Shown: piece by piece, positions 23,747 to 31,210 of the stretch | How positions within the stretch are numbered: the stretch's first letter is position 1 | Layout: each line of letters opens with the position of its first letter | NCBI GenBank assembly: GCA_015067495.1 | Contig: SVMI01000004.1 | Coordinates: 22,222-86,221, forward strand | DNA from: Oscillospiraceae bacterium | Lineage (GTDB): Bacteria; Bacillota; Clostridia; Oscillospirales; Oscillospiraceae | Direction of reading: 5' to 3' | Length of the DNA stretch: 64,000 bases | Notes under the pieces: generated by a model | What the model was told of the DNA's origin: nothing | The model's database searches: none | What the model saw: the letters and a program-made list of their open reading frames with translations, nothing else | Translations under genes and position numbers: made by a program

Positions 23747-25375
23747 TTATTCCGCAGAAATGAGGTAGTAGTAAACCGGCTGACCGCCTCGGAGCAGATT
23801 CACATCTGCATCGGGACAAACCTCCGCAAAGAGATCCGCAGCCTTCTGTGCCTGCTTTTCAGGGATGTCCGCACCGTAGTAGATGGTGATGTAGTCCTTA
23901 CCGTCATCACGCACCTTCTCGGCAAGAGATTTCAGCAGCACCTTGATGTCGCGGCTGGTGCCGAACAGACCGTTGCAGATGGCGAGATAATCGCCCTCGT
24001 GGATCTGGTGACCGTCGAAGTCGGAGTTTCTTGCGGCGTAGGTGATCTGCATGGTATCCACCGTTGCCAAAGCTTCCGTCATGGCAGAAACATTTTCCTC
24101 ATTCGTGCCTTCGGGGTTGAAGCTGAGCATGGCGGTGATGCCCTGAGGGATGGTCTTGCTTTCGATGACCACCACGTTCTTGGGGGTCAGCGCGTCCACC
24201 TGCTGGGCAGCCATGATGATGTTCTTGTTGTTGGGCAGAACGTAGACCGTTTCCGCAGGAACGGTGTTGACCACTTCCAGAATGTCCTGCGTACTGGGGT
24301 TCATGGTCTGACCGCCGGAAACCAGTCCGTCAACGCCCAGATTCTGGAACACATCCGCAATGCCGTCGCCAACGCAGACGGAAACCACGCCAAATGCCTT
24401 CTCAGGCTCGGCGATCTTGGGTGCCATTTCCTGCTCGCTCATGACCTTTTCCGTGTGCTGCAGGCGCATGTTTTCGATCTTAACAGTGACAAAAGAGCCG
24501 TAGTCCATCGCCTCGTGGAGTGCCTTACCGGGGTCATTGGTGTGGACGTGAACCTTGATGATCTCCTCATCGTCCACCAGCACCAGACTGTCGCCCAAGC
24601 TGCTGAGGAACGCTCTGAGCTTTTCGGGGTCAAGATCGTTCTCACGGGAGATGATGAACTCGGTGCAGTAGGTGAAGGTGATGTCCTCGGTGTCGAAATC
24701 GGCGAAATCCGCCGCATCCTTCACTTCCTCTGCGCCCAGATCCTCGGGTACGACGATGTCCTCGCCCCGGATGGCAAGCAGCATTGCCTCCAGTGCCACG
24801 ACCCAGCCCTTGCCGCCGGCATCCACAACACCCGCCTTCTTCAGCACGGGGTTCTGATTGACGGTATTGGCAAGTGCCGCCTTGGCTTCCTCAATGGCTG
24901 CCTCGTGGACAAACTCAAAATAGTTATTTTCTTCCGATGCTTTCTTTGCGGCAGCGGCAGCCAGACGGGCAACGGTCAGGATCGTGCCTTCGGCGGGCTT
25001 CATAACTGCCTTATAAGCAGCGTCCACGCCCTCCTGCAGGGCATTTGCCCACAGCACGCCGTCGCAGGCGGTGCAGCCCTTCAGCCGCTTGGAGATACCG
25101 CGGAACAGCAGCGACAGGATAACGCCGGAGTTACCTCTCGCGCCGCGCAGCATAGCGGATGCGGCAGCATTGGCTGCCTGCTCCAACGTCGGATCCTCCA
25201 GCTTGCGAAGATCGTTTGCCGCAGCATTGATGGTCATGGACATATTGGTTCCGGTATCACCGTCAGGCACCGGGAAAACATTCAATTCATTCAGCGCGCG
25301 CTTATGAATTTCAATAGAGGCGGCGGCGTTGATTACAAGTCTGCGAAAGCTGCCTCCATGGATTGTCTGTTTCAA
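23747..25375 (-). CDS. DAK-like kinase of the YloV/FakA family
   Basis: 542-residue homologue of YloV/FakA, the ATP-binding subunit that phosphorylates exogenous fatty acids bound to FakB in Staphylococcus. The DhaL-like N-domain shows NVFPVPDGDTGTNM (Mg-ATP loop) and MLRGARGNSGVILSLLFRG; a middle domain has DAGGKGWVVALEAM, and the C-terminal EDD-like part holds SGGQTMNPSTQDILE and LPNNKNI. TTG at 25375, nine bases after AGGAGG, is the best start because longer readings lack family similarity and overlap the upstream gene. Paired with an Asp23 protein, the usual yloU-yloV arrangement. No FakB is in the window. Confidence 0.88.
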   Translation of the reverse strand: MKQTIHGGSFRRLVINAAASIEIHKRALNELNVFPVPDGDTGTNMSMTINAAANDLRKLEDPTLEQAANAAASAMLRGARGNSGVILSLLFRGISKRLKGCTACDGVLWANALQEGVDAAYKAVMKPAEGTILTVARLAAAAAKKASEENNYFEFVHEAAIEEAKAALANTVNQNPVLKKAGVVDAGGKGWVVALEAMLLAIRGEDIVVPEDLGAEEVKDAADFADFDTEDITFTYCTEFIISRENDLDPEKLRAFLSSLGDSLVLVDDEEIIKVHVHTNDPGKALHEAMDYGSFVTVKIENMRLQHTEKVMSEQEMAPKIAEPEKAFGVVSVCVGDGIADVFQNLGVDGLVSGGQTMNPSTQDILEVVNTVPAETVYVLPNNKNIIMAAQQVDALTPKNVVVIESKTIPQGITAMLSFNPEGTNEENVSAMTEALATVDTMQITYAARNSDFDGHQIHEGDYLAICNGLFGTSRDIKVLLKSLAEKVRDDGKDYITIYYGADIPEKQAQKAADLFAEVCPDADVNLLRGGQPVYYYLISAE

Positions 25376-25389
25376 CTTGTTGTTCCTCC

Positions 25390-25743
25390 TTAGCCGATCA
25401 TCATCGAATCGATGAACACATTGACAGACCGGACTTCGGTGCCGGTACATTTGGCAACCACATAACGCACTTCGGAAATGATGGAAGCGCCCACGGCATT
25501 CAGGTTCACGCCGTTGTCGACCATGATGTGCAGGTCGATGGAGATGGTATCGTCCTCGTGGAATTCCACACGGACACCCTTGGACATGGATTCCTTGCGC
25601 AGCAGATGGTACAGACCGTCGGAGACGGAGCGTGCCACCATGCCCTTGACGCCGAAGCAGTTGGAAGCGGCAGTGCCGGCGATGTCGGTATAGACGCCGG
25701 TGCTGACGTTGACAGAACCCTTTTCATTGTTTTGACGAATCAT
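25390..25743 (-). CDS. Asp23/Gls24 family protein (YloU-like)
   Basis: 117-residue member of the Asp23/Gls24 family, cell-envelope stress-associated proteins. Visible signatures are VNVSTGVYTDIAGTAASNC, the VKGMV turn and the strand pair SIDLHIMVDNGVNL. ATG at 25743 follows AGGAGG. It ends 15 bp upstream of the fakA-like start and is almost surely co-transcribed; it starts 33 bp after gpmI stops, so all three minus-strand genes may form one unit from the gpmI promoter. Confidence 0.9.
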   Translation of the reverse strand: MIRQNNEKGSVNVSTGVYTDIAGTAASNCFGVKGMVARSVSDGLYHLLRKESMSKGVRVEFHEDDTISIDLHIMVDNGVNLNAVGASIISEVRYVVAKCTGTEVRSVNVFIDSMMIG

Positions 25744-25776
25744 AGTTCAGAACCTCCTTGTAGGATCAGGGGTGTG

Positions 25777-27339
25777 TTACACCATGCTTTCTTCCCAGCA
25801 AGCGGGAGCGTTGAGACCCATCATCTTAACGATGGTGGGAGCGACGTTTGCAAGACCGTAAGCGCCGTCCTTGATCTGCCATGCGGTATCCTTGTCATAG
25901 ATGATGAAAGGAACGGGATTCAGGGAGTGGGCGGTGCGGACAGAGGTCTTGCCCTTCTTGGTTTCGGTCATCTGGTCGGCATTGCCGTGGTCAGCGGTGA
26001 CGAGGACGGTGTAGCCGTACTTGTCAGCGGCCTCGATGACAGCCTTCAGACCGCCGTCAACACACTCCATGGCGTAAACAACCGCGTCCATCACACCGGT
26101 GTGACCGACCATGTCGCCGTTGGGGTAGTTGCAGCGGATGAATTCGTATTTGCCGGAAGCCATGGCTTCCACCACCTTTTCGGTGATCTCCTTGGACTTC
26201 ATGGCAGGTGCCTGCTCAAAGGGGATCACGTCGGAGGGGATCTCCTCATAGGTTTCCAGCTCCTCGCAAACCTTGCCGGAGCGGTTGCCGTTCCAGAAAT
26301 AGGTCACGTGACCGTACTTCTGGGTCTCGGAAACAGCATACTCCCGGATGCCTGCTTCGCACAGAACCTCCGTCAGGGTGTTCTTGATGACGGGGGGCTG
26401 CACCAGATAGTTTTCGGGGATATTCAGGTCGCCGTCGTACTGCAGCATACCGGCAAACTTGACGCCGGTGTAGTCGCCGCGGTCGAACTTGTCGAAATCC
26501 TTGCGGTCAAAGGCGAGGGAGATCTCCTGCGCGCGGTCACCGCGGAAGTTGAAGAGAATAACGCTGTCGCCGTTTTCGATCTTGGCAACAGGTGCGCCGT
26601 TTCTTGCCACCACAAAAGCGGGCAGATCCTGATCGATCACGCCGGTCTCAGCGCGGTAGGTCTCGATGGCTTCTGCGGCAGAGGCGAACATGCGACCCTG
26701 CGCCTGCACGTGGGTTCTCCAGCCCAGCTCCACCATTGCCCAGTTGGCTTCGTAGCGATCCATGGTCACCTGCATACGGCCGCCGCCGGAGGCGATGGCA
26801 TAGTCGCAGCCCTCGGTGTTCAGTTCAGCAAGAACCGCTTCCAGCTGTGCAACATATTCCAGTGCGGAGGTGGCGGGAACGTCACGGCCGTCCAGCAGGA
26901 TGTGGCAGTAAGCCTTCTTCACACCCTCTGCCTTTGCCTGACGCAGCAGGGCGATCAGGTGGGCGATGTTGGAGTGGACGTTGCCGTCACTTAATAGACC
27001 CAAAAAGTGCATTGCCTTGCCGGAAACGGCGTTGGCAACCAGATCTTTCCATGTTGCGGACTCATACAGCGTGCCGTTTTCGATGGACTCGCCAACCAGC
27101 TTTGCGCCCTGAGAGTAGACCTGACCGCAGCCGAGGGCATTGTGACCGACCTCGGAGTTGCCCATGTCGTCATCGGAGGGCAGACCCACAGCAGCACCGT
27201 GTGCCTTCACGTAGGTATGGGGGCAGGTTGCCAGCAGATTGTCAAGGGTCGGGGTCTTTGCAACCGCAACAGCATCACCGCTGCCGCCGTCGCCCTTGCC
27301 GACACCGTCCATAATTACAAGTACAATGGGTTTTTTCAT
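25777..27339 (-). CDS. gpmI: 2,3-bisphosphoglycerate-independent phosphoglycerate mutase
   Basis: Interconverts 3- and 2-phosphoglycerate in glycolysis using two Mn2+ ions; 520 residues, normal length. The N-terminal VLVIMDGVG and the phospho-Ser loop DMGNSEVGHNALG are present, as are the C-terminal metal ligands in NYPNGDMVGHTG and LVTADHGNADQM. The transferase-domain segment reads ASGGGRMQVTMDRYEANW where the common form is GRYYAMDRD, so it belongs to a divergent branch. ATG at 27339 follows AAAGGGA. A promoter and a palindrome lie upstream. Confidence 0.93.
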   Translation of the reverse strand: MKKPIVLVIMDGVGKGDGGSGDAVAVAKTPTLDNLLATCPHTYVKAHGAAVGLPSDDDMGNSEVGHNALGCGQVYSQGAKLVGESIENGTLYESATWKDLVANAVSGKAMHFLGLLSDGNVHSNIAHLIALLRQAKAEGVKKAYCHILLDGRDVPATSALEYVAQLEAVLAELNTEGCDYAIASGGGRMQVTMDRYEANWAMVELGWRTHVQAQGRMFASAAEAIETYRAETGVIDQDLPAFVVARNGAPVAKIENGDSVILFNFRGDRAQEISLAFDRKDFDKFDRGDYTGVKFAGMLQYDGDLNIPENYLVQPPVIKNTLTEVLCEAGIREYAVSETQKYGHVTYFWNGNRSGKVCEELETYEEIPSDVIPFEQAPAMKSKEITEKVVEAMASGKYEFIRCNYPNGDMVGHTGVMDAVVYAMECVDGGLKAVIEAADKYGYTVLVTADHGNADQMTETKKGKTSVRTAHSLNPVPFIIYDKDTAWQIKDGAYGLANVAPTIVKMMGLNAPACWEESMV

Positions 27340-27359
27340 GGTTTATCGTTCCCTTTCTA

Positions 27360-27376
27360 TTCTGATTCAATCAGAA
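27360..27376. promoter_or_regulatory. Palindrome in the gpmI 5' region
   Basis: TTCTGATT-C-AATCAGAA, eight-base perfect arms, between the predicted start of transcription and the ribosome site of gpmI. It may be an operator; the binding protein is unknown. Confidence 0.45.
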
Positions 27377-27400
27377 AATACGCAAATTTCCAGTTGTACT

Positions 27401-27429
27401 ATTCTACTACATTTTCAGAAAACTTTCAA
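27401..27429 (-). promoter_or_regulatory. Predicted promoter of gpmI
   Basis: Minus strand TTGAAA, 17-base spacer, TAGAAT. Confidence 0.7.
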
Positions 27430-27523
27430 GTATAATTTTCGTTTCGCCCTTTTTGACGGAAAATGTCAGACTTTTTTGCACCTCAGTCAAAGCAAAGCCT
27501 CCCCAACAGGAAGACCCGCAAGA

Positions 27524-27552
27524 TTGACAAACCCCCTCCTCTGCGGTAAACT
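27524..27552 (+). promoter_or_regulatory. Predicted promoter of the AEC transporter gene
   Basis: Consensus TTGACA, 17-base spacer, TAAACT, 32 bp before the GTG start. Confidence 0.7.
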
Positions 27553-27584
27553 GTTAGAAAGAAAAACGCTCTGGAGGGATCATC

Positions 27585-28607
27585 GTGCTTGCGATCTTCA
27601 ATGCCGCTTTTAATGCGGTCGTGCCCATCATCTTAATCGTTCTCTTGGGTTACTTTCTGCGCCGGAAGCAGTTTCTGTCCGACAATTTTCTGAGTGTCGG
27701 CAACAAGCTGGTCTTTCGGGTGCTGCTGCCCGTGATGCTCTTTATCAACGTATACAACATCCCCAGCTTTTCTTCCATCCCGTGGGACATCGTGGTGTAC
27801 TGCATCGTCACCACCTTGCTGCTCTTTGCGCTTGGTCTGGTTGCTGCCATCACCGGCACGCCCGTACCCCAGCGCCGGGGCGTGATCGCCCAGTGCTGCT
27901 TCCGCAGCAACTTTGCCCTGATCGGTCTGCCGCTGGCAGCCGCGGTGGGAAATGACGAAGCGATCGCCCTTGCTTCCGTGCTGTCTGCCTTTACGATCCC
28001 GCTGTACAACATTTTGGCGGTGGTCTGCCTGACCATGTTCCTGCCCAACGGAAACAAAAAGTCCGCCGGCATTGGACACATTCTCTCCTCCGTGGTGCGA
28101 AATCCCCTGATCCTCGGTGTCGCCGCAGGACTGGTGGCACTGCTGGTGCGGGAGCTGCAGCGGCAGATTTGCGGCGAAGTGGTATTCAGCATTTCCGAGG
28201 ATATTCCTTTCCTGCACTCCTTCCTGAACAGTCTGAAAGGTGCCGCCACTCCGCTGGGTCTTCTTGTGATGGGCGGTCAGTTTGATTTCTCCGCCACCAA
28301 GACCCTGAAAAAGGAGATCACCATTGGCGTGCTGGCTCGTCTTGTGTTTGCGCCGCTGATCGGCGTGGGTCTGGGCATCCTGCTCTCCAGCTTCACGGAT
28401 CTGATCCATCTTGGGCAGAACGACTACCCCGCCCTTGTGGCACTGTGCGGCACGCCCACCGCCGTTTCCAGCGCCATCATGGCAGGCGAAATGGACAATG
28501 ATCAGCAGCTGGCAGTGCAGCTGGTCATCTGGACGAGCATCGGCTCAGTGGTCACGGTATTTGCCATCATCTGCGCCCTGATGGGCATGGGACTGCTGGC
28601 AATTTGA
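27585..28607 (+). CDS. AEC family (auxin efflux carrier-like) transporter
   Basis: 340-residue integral membrane protein with about ten hydrophobic segments (VVPIILIVLLGYFLRR first, VIWTSIGSVVTVFAIICAL last) and the family's central polar loop between two five-helix halves (PNGNKKSAGIGHILSSVVRN). Conserved points are RKQFLSDNFLSVGNKLVFR near the N-terminus and ALCGTPTAVSSAIMAGEM near the end. AEC proteins carry small organic acids such as malate in bacteria; the substrate here is unknown. Start is GTG at 27585 after GGAGGG. Monocistronic with its own promoter. Confidence 0.88.
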   Translation: MLAIFNAAFNAVVPIILIVLLGYFLRRKQFLSDNFLSVGNKLVFRVLLPVMLFINVYNIPSFSSIPWDIVVYCIVTTLLLFALGLVAAITGTPVPQRRGVIAQCCFRSNFALIGLPLAAAVGNDEAIALASVLSAFTIPLYNILAVVCLTMFLPNGNKKSAGIGHILSSVVRNPLILGVAAGLVALLVRELQRQICGEVVFSISEDIPFLHSFLNSLKGAATPLGLLVMGGQFDFSATKTLKKEITIGVLARLVFAPLIGVGLGILLSSFTDLIHLGQNDYPALVALCGTPTAVSSAIMAGEMDNDQQLAVQLVIWTSIGSVVTVFAIICALMGMGLLAI

Positions 28608-28639
28608 CCTGTTCACAAATTTGTTGCTTTTTGTTTTCA

Positions 28640-28806
28640 ATTTGGTGATACGTTATTCAAAAAGTACCGATATGATGTAACCATGGAAGGCGACGGAAGC
28701 CGTGAGCCGCCTGCTTTTTCATGATGTGTAGAAATTCATTTTCTACCTCTCTTCTTTCCAAATCTCTTCAAAGGGAAAGCCTGCTGCACCCGCAGCAGGC
28801 TTTTTC
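28640..28806 (+). ncRNA. Structured intergenic region, candidate small RNA or 3' UTR
   Basis: Between the AEC gene and the antiporter lie three consecutive hairpins: AGGCG-ACGG-AAG-CCGT-CGCCT (28688-28712, followed by GCTTTTT), GTAGAAA / TTTCTAC (28728-28746) and a strong terminator at 28776-28806. No coding frame with a ribosome site is visible. It matches no riboswitch family I recognise and no convincing promoter was found, so it may simply be the transporter's 3' UTR. Confidence 0.35.
28776..28806 (+). terminator. Intrinsic terminator upstream of the antiporter
   Basis: GCCTGCTGC / GCAGCAGGC stem followed by TTTTTCTT. Confidence 0.85.
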
Positions 28807-28863
28807 TTGTCAAAATGCTGTCATTCCTCCCCAAAAAGGTTGAAAATTTGTATAGAAATCCCC

Positions 28864-28891
28864 TTGAAATAGCAAAAAAGGTTGCTATAAT
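28864..28891 (+). promoter_or_regulatory. Predicted promoter of the cation/proton antiporter gene
   Basis: TTGAAA, 16-base spacer, consensus TATAAT. Confidence 0.7.
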
Positions 28892-28929
28892 TTAGAATGG
28901 TATTTTGTGATTTGAAAGAAGGCTTTTTC

Positions 28930-30195
28930 ATGGAAATTCTGCTGACCATCGGCATTGCGATGTTTGCAGGTCTTTTTTTATCCCGTTTGACGTCAAAATT
29001 TAATCTGCCGGACGTTACCAGCTACCTGATCGCAGGCGTTCTGGTAGGTCCGCTGTGTCTTGGAAGGCTCGGTGTGCCGGGTCTGGGCTTTGCTTCCTTT
29101 GAATTTGTAGAATCGATGGGACTGCTGTGTGATGTGGCACTGGGCTTCATCGCCTTCTCCATCGGCAGCGAGTTTCGGATCTCTGCCCTGCGCAAAACCG
29201 GTCGTCAGGCGACTGTTGTCGCTATTTTTCAGGCACTGACCGCCACACTTTTTGTGGATCTGGTGCTGATCGTACTGCATCTGTTCCTCGGTGACCGGCT
29301 GCCCCTTTCCACCTGCATCATTCTCGGTGCCATCGCAACAGCCACCGCCCCCGCCGCCACCCTGATGGTGGTCAACCAGTACAAGGCAAAAGGTCCGCTG
29401 ACGGACATCCTGATGCCCATCGTGGCACTGGATGACGCGGTGGGTCTTGTGGTGTTCGCCATCTCCACCGGCATTGCCCGGGCTCTGAACAGCGGTGCTG
29501 TAAGCCTGATCTCGCTGCTTGTCAATCCGTTGCTCGAGATCGCCGGATCTCTGCTGCTGGGTTCGCTCCTCGGCTGGGTGTTCAGCCTTGTGGAGAAATT
29601 CTTCAACTCCGGCTCCAAGCGTCTGAGCCTCGCGGTTGCCTTCGTCATCATCTGCACCGCGCTTTCCAAGCTGCGCTTCCATTTTGACAGCGGTCTGGAG
29701 ATCGGCTTCTCCTCTTTGCTCGTGACCATGATGTGCGGCACGATCTTCTGTAACCTCTGCAGCTTCTCCGAGGAGATCATGTACAAGGCAGAGCGTTGGA
29801 CAGCACCTGTCTATGTGCTGTTTTTCGTCATCTCCGGCGCGGAGCTGGACCTGACGGTATTTGCGGATCTGGCGGTGGTAGGCATCGGCATCGCCTATAT
29901 CATCAGCCGCTCCGCCGGTAAGATCTTCGGTGCTACCGCCAGCGCAAGACTTGTAAAATGCGAGGAAAGCATCTGCAAGTATTTGGGCATCACCCTGCTG
30001 CCCCAGGCGGGCGTTGCGCTGGGTATGTCTGTCACCGTCGCCGCTCAGTTCGGTGCGGAGGGTTCCATGATCCGCAACATCGTTCTCTTCTCCGTGCTGA
30101 TCTACGAGCTGGCAGGTCCGATCCTGACCAAGTGGGCTCTGACCAAGGCAGGCGACATCAAGCCCAAGCCCTCTGTCAAGCGGGGCGATGTATAA
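28930..30195 (+). CDS. Cation:proton antiporter (CPA2/Kef-NapA type)
   Basis: 421-residue membrane protein with about 12-13 hydrophobic helices, exchanging Na+ or K+ for protons. Conserved CPA2 features are PDVTSYLIAGVLVGP in an early helix, LGAIATATAPAATL in the unwound helix pair, and VALDDAVGLVVF carrying the ion-binding Asp pair. It lacks the C-terminal TrkA-N and TrkA-C regulatory domains found in Kef proteins, ending shortly after the last helix. Start ATG at 28930 follows GAAGG; an upstream in-frame ATG lacks a ribosome site. Own promoter upstream; the next gene also has a promoter. Confidence 0.88.
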   Translation: MEILLTIGIAMFAGLFLSRLTSKFNLPDVTSYLIAGVLVGPLCLGRLGVPGLGFASFEFVESMGLLCDVALGFIAFSIGSEFRISALRKTGRQATVVAIFQALTATLFVDLVLIVLHLFLGDRLPLSTCIILGAIATATAPAATLMVVNQYKAKGPLTDILMPIVALDDAVGLVVFAISTGIARALNSGAVSLISLLVNPLLEIAGSLLLGSLLGWVFSLVEKFFNSGSKRLSLAVAFVIICTALSKLRFHFDSGLEIGFSSLLVTMMCGTIFCNLCSFSEEIMYKAERWTAPVYVLFFVISGAELDLTVFADLAVVGIGIAYIISRSAGKIFGATASARLVKCEESICKYLGITLLPQAGVALGMSVTVAAQFGAEGSMIRNIVLFSVLIYELAGPILTKWALTKAGDIKPKPSVKRGDV

Positions 30196-30198
30196 ATC

Positions 30199-30226
30199 TT
30201 GACATTTTCCCCCCTTGTAGTATAAT
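30199..30226 (+). promoter_or_regulatory. Predicted promoter of the phosphoribosyltransferase gene
   Basis: Consensus TTGACA, 16-base spacer, consensus TATAAT, immediately after the antiporter stop codon. Confidence 0.8.
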
Positions 30227-30262
30227 TATTGTAGATTATTGTGTGCAAAGGAGCGTTTTCCT

Positions 30263-30817
30263 ATGTTTCATCGTATGACCATCGCAGGTCTTGAGCGAGA
30301 CCTTCCCATTTGTAAGGTAACGGATCAGCTGTACATCGCCGGCTTTGTCATCTTCGGTGACCCCGAGCTGACGGTGGCATGCGCCGCGGAGCTTTTGAAG
30401 AAAGCCCCGGAATATGATTACATCATCACCGCCGAGGCAAAGGGCATTCCCCTCGCCCACGAGATGGCACGTCAGGCAGGCAACGCCAAGTACATCCTCG
30501 CCCGCAAGGGTCCGAAGCTCTATATGCGCGACATTCTTGAGGTGAACGTTCACTCCATCACCACCGCCAAGGAGCAGCATCTGTATCTGGACGGCGCGGA
30601 TGCCGAGCTGATGAAGGGCAAGCGCATCCTGATCGTTGACGACGTGATCTCCACCGGCGAAAGCCTGCATGCGCTGGAAGCACTGGTCGAGAAGGTCGGC
30701 GCAACCGTCTGCGGTCGCATGGCGATCCTTGCCGAGGGCGACGCGCAGGATCGGGAGGACCTGATCTATCTGGAAAAGCTGCCCCTGTTCCACCCCGACG
30801 GAAGCATCATGGAATAA
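30263..30817 (+). CDS. Type I phosphoribosyltransferase (apt/xpt-like)
   Basis: 184-residue PRPP-dependent transferase, cytoplasmic. The PRPP loop is ILIVDDVISTGES (about residues 122-134), and the flexible-loop/base region includes IITAEAKGIPLAHEMARQ and YILARKGPKLYM, close to adenine phosphoribosyltransferase-type proteins. Purine-base salvage is likely, but the exact base is not certain since the C-terminal hood is short. ATG at 30263 follows AAAGGAG. It is monocistronic, between its own promoter and terminator. Confidence 0.85.
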   Translation: MFHRMTIAGLERDLPICKVTDQLYIAGFVIFGDPELTVACAAELLKKAPEYDYIITAEAKGIPLAHEMARQAGNAKYILARKGPKLYMRDILEVNVHSITTAKEQHLYLDGADAELMKGKRILIVDDVISTGESLHALEALVEKVGATVCGRMAILAEGDAQDREDLIYLEKLPLFHPDGSIME

Positions 30818-30823
30818 ACCGTT

Positions 30824-30853
30824 GCCCCGCAGCAGCCGCTGCGGGGCTTTTCC
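30824..30853 (+). terminator. Intrinsic terminator of the phosphoribosyltransferase gene
   Basis: A ten-bp perfect stem GCCCCGCAGC / GCTGCGGGGC with loop AGCC, then TTTTCC. Confidence 0.85.
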
Positions 30854-30878
30854 GTCGAAGCGGGACGATAAATAACAG

Positions 30879-30907
30879 TTGAAATCGGCAATATCTTCTG
30901 CTATAAT
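30879..30907 (+). promoter_or_regulatory. Predicted promoter of tRNA-Gly
   Basis: TTGAAA, 17-base spacer, consensus TATAAT, 11 bp before the mature tRNA 5' end. Confidence 0.8.
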
Positions 30908-30918
30908 ACTTGCAGCAC

Positions 30919-30992
30919 GCAGGGTTAGTTTATTGGTAGAACGATCGCTTCCCAAGCCATAAGGGCGGGTTCGATTCCCGTACCCTGCTCCA
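30919..30992 (+). tRNA. tRNA-Gly (anticodon CCC)
   Basis: A 74-base cloverleaf including the encoded CCA. The acceptor stem is GCAGGGT / ACCCTGC, the D-arm contains GGTAGAAC, the anticodon loop is TTCCCAA with anticodon CCC, and the T-arm is GCGGG-TTCGATT-CCCGT. The anticodon stem ATCGC / GCCAT has a C-C mismatch at its central pair (29-41), which is unusual for an otherwise perfect gene. It has its own promoter and terminator and reads GGG codons. Confidence 0.93.
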
Positions 30993-30996
30993 GCAG

Positions 30997-31024
30997 AAAA
31001 GCCACCCCATCGGGGTGGCTTTTG
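30997..31024 (+). terminator. Terminator of tRNA-Gly, shared with the feo operon
   Basis: A 12-bp stem AAAAGCCACCCC / GGGGTGGCTTTT with A and T ends, able to work in both directions at the end of the converging feo operon. Confidence 0.85.
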
Positions 31025-31025
31025 C

Positions 31026-31205
31026 TTATTGATGCCTGTCGCAGCTGCATTGACTGCTGCAGGAAGAGCATTTGCCGGAGCAGGTAGCACCATCGGGGCA
31101 GCCGATGCACTTGACGCCCTTTTTCTTGGATCTGTAAATGAACCAGATCCCCAAGCCGACGATGACGGCGACCACCGCGATCACGAGATAATCCACTGCG
31201 TTCAT
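31026..31205 (-). CDS. FeoB-associated Cys-rich membrane peptide
   Basis: A 59-residue peptide typical of the FeoB-associated Cys-rich family. One N-terminal membrane helix (DYLVIAVVAVIVGLGIWFIY) is followed by a basic RSKKK patch and a tail with seven Cys (CIGCPDGATCSGKCSSCSSQ, then CSC) that could bind iron transiently. It starts five bases after feoB ends; an alternative GTG at 31214 overlaps the feoB stop as GTGA, so translation is coupled either way. Function is inferred from its constant association with FeoB. Confidence 0.85.
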   Translation of the reverse strand: MNAVDYLVIAVVAVIVGLGIWFIYRSKKKGVKCIGCPDGATCSGKCSSCSSQCSCDRHQ

Positions 31206-31210
31206 AACGA

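Noticed and set aside
23657..25393. A long plus-strand frame opposite the fakA-like gene.
   Set aside because: The minus-strand product has the DAK ATP loop and family motifs; the plus frame has no start signal or domain.
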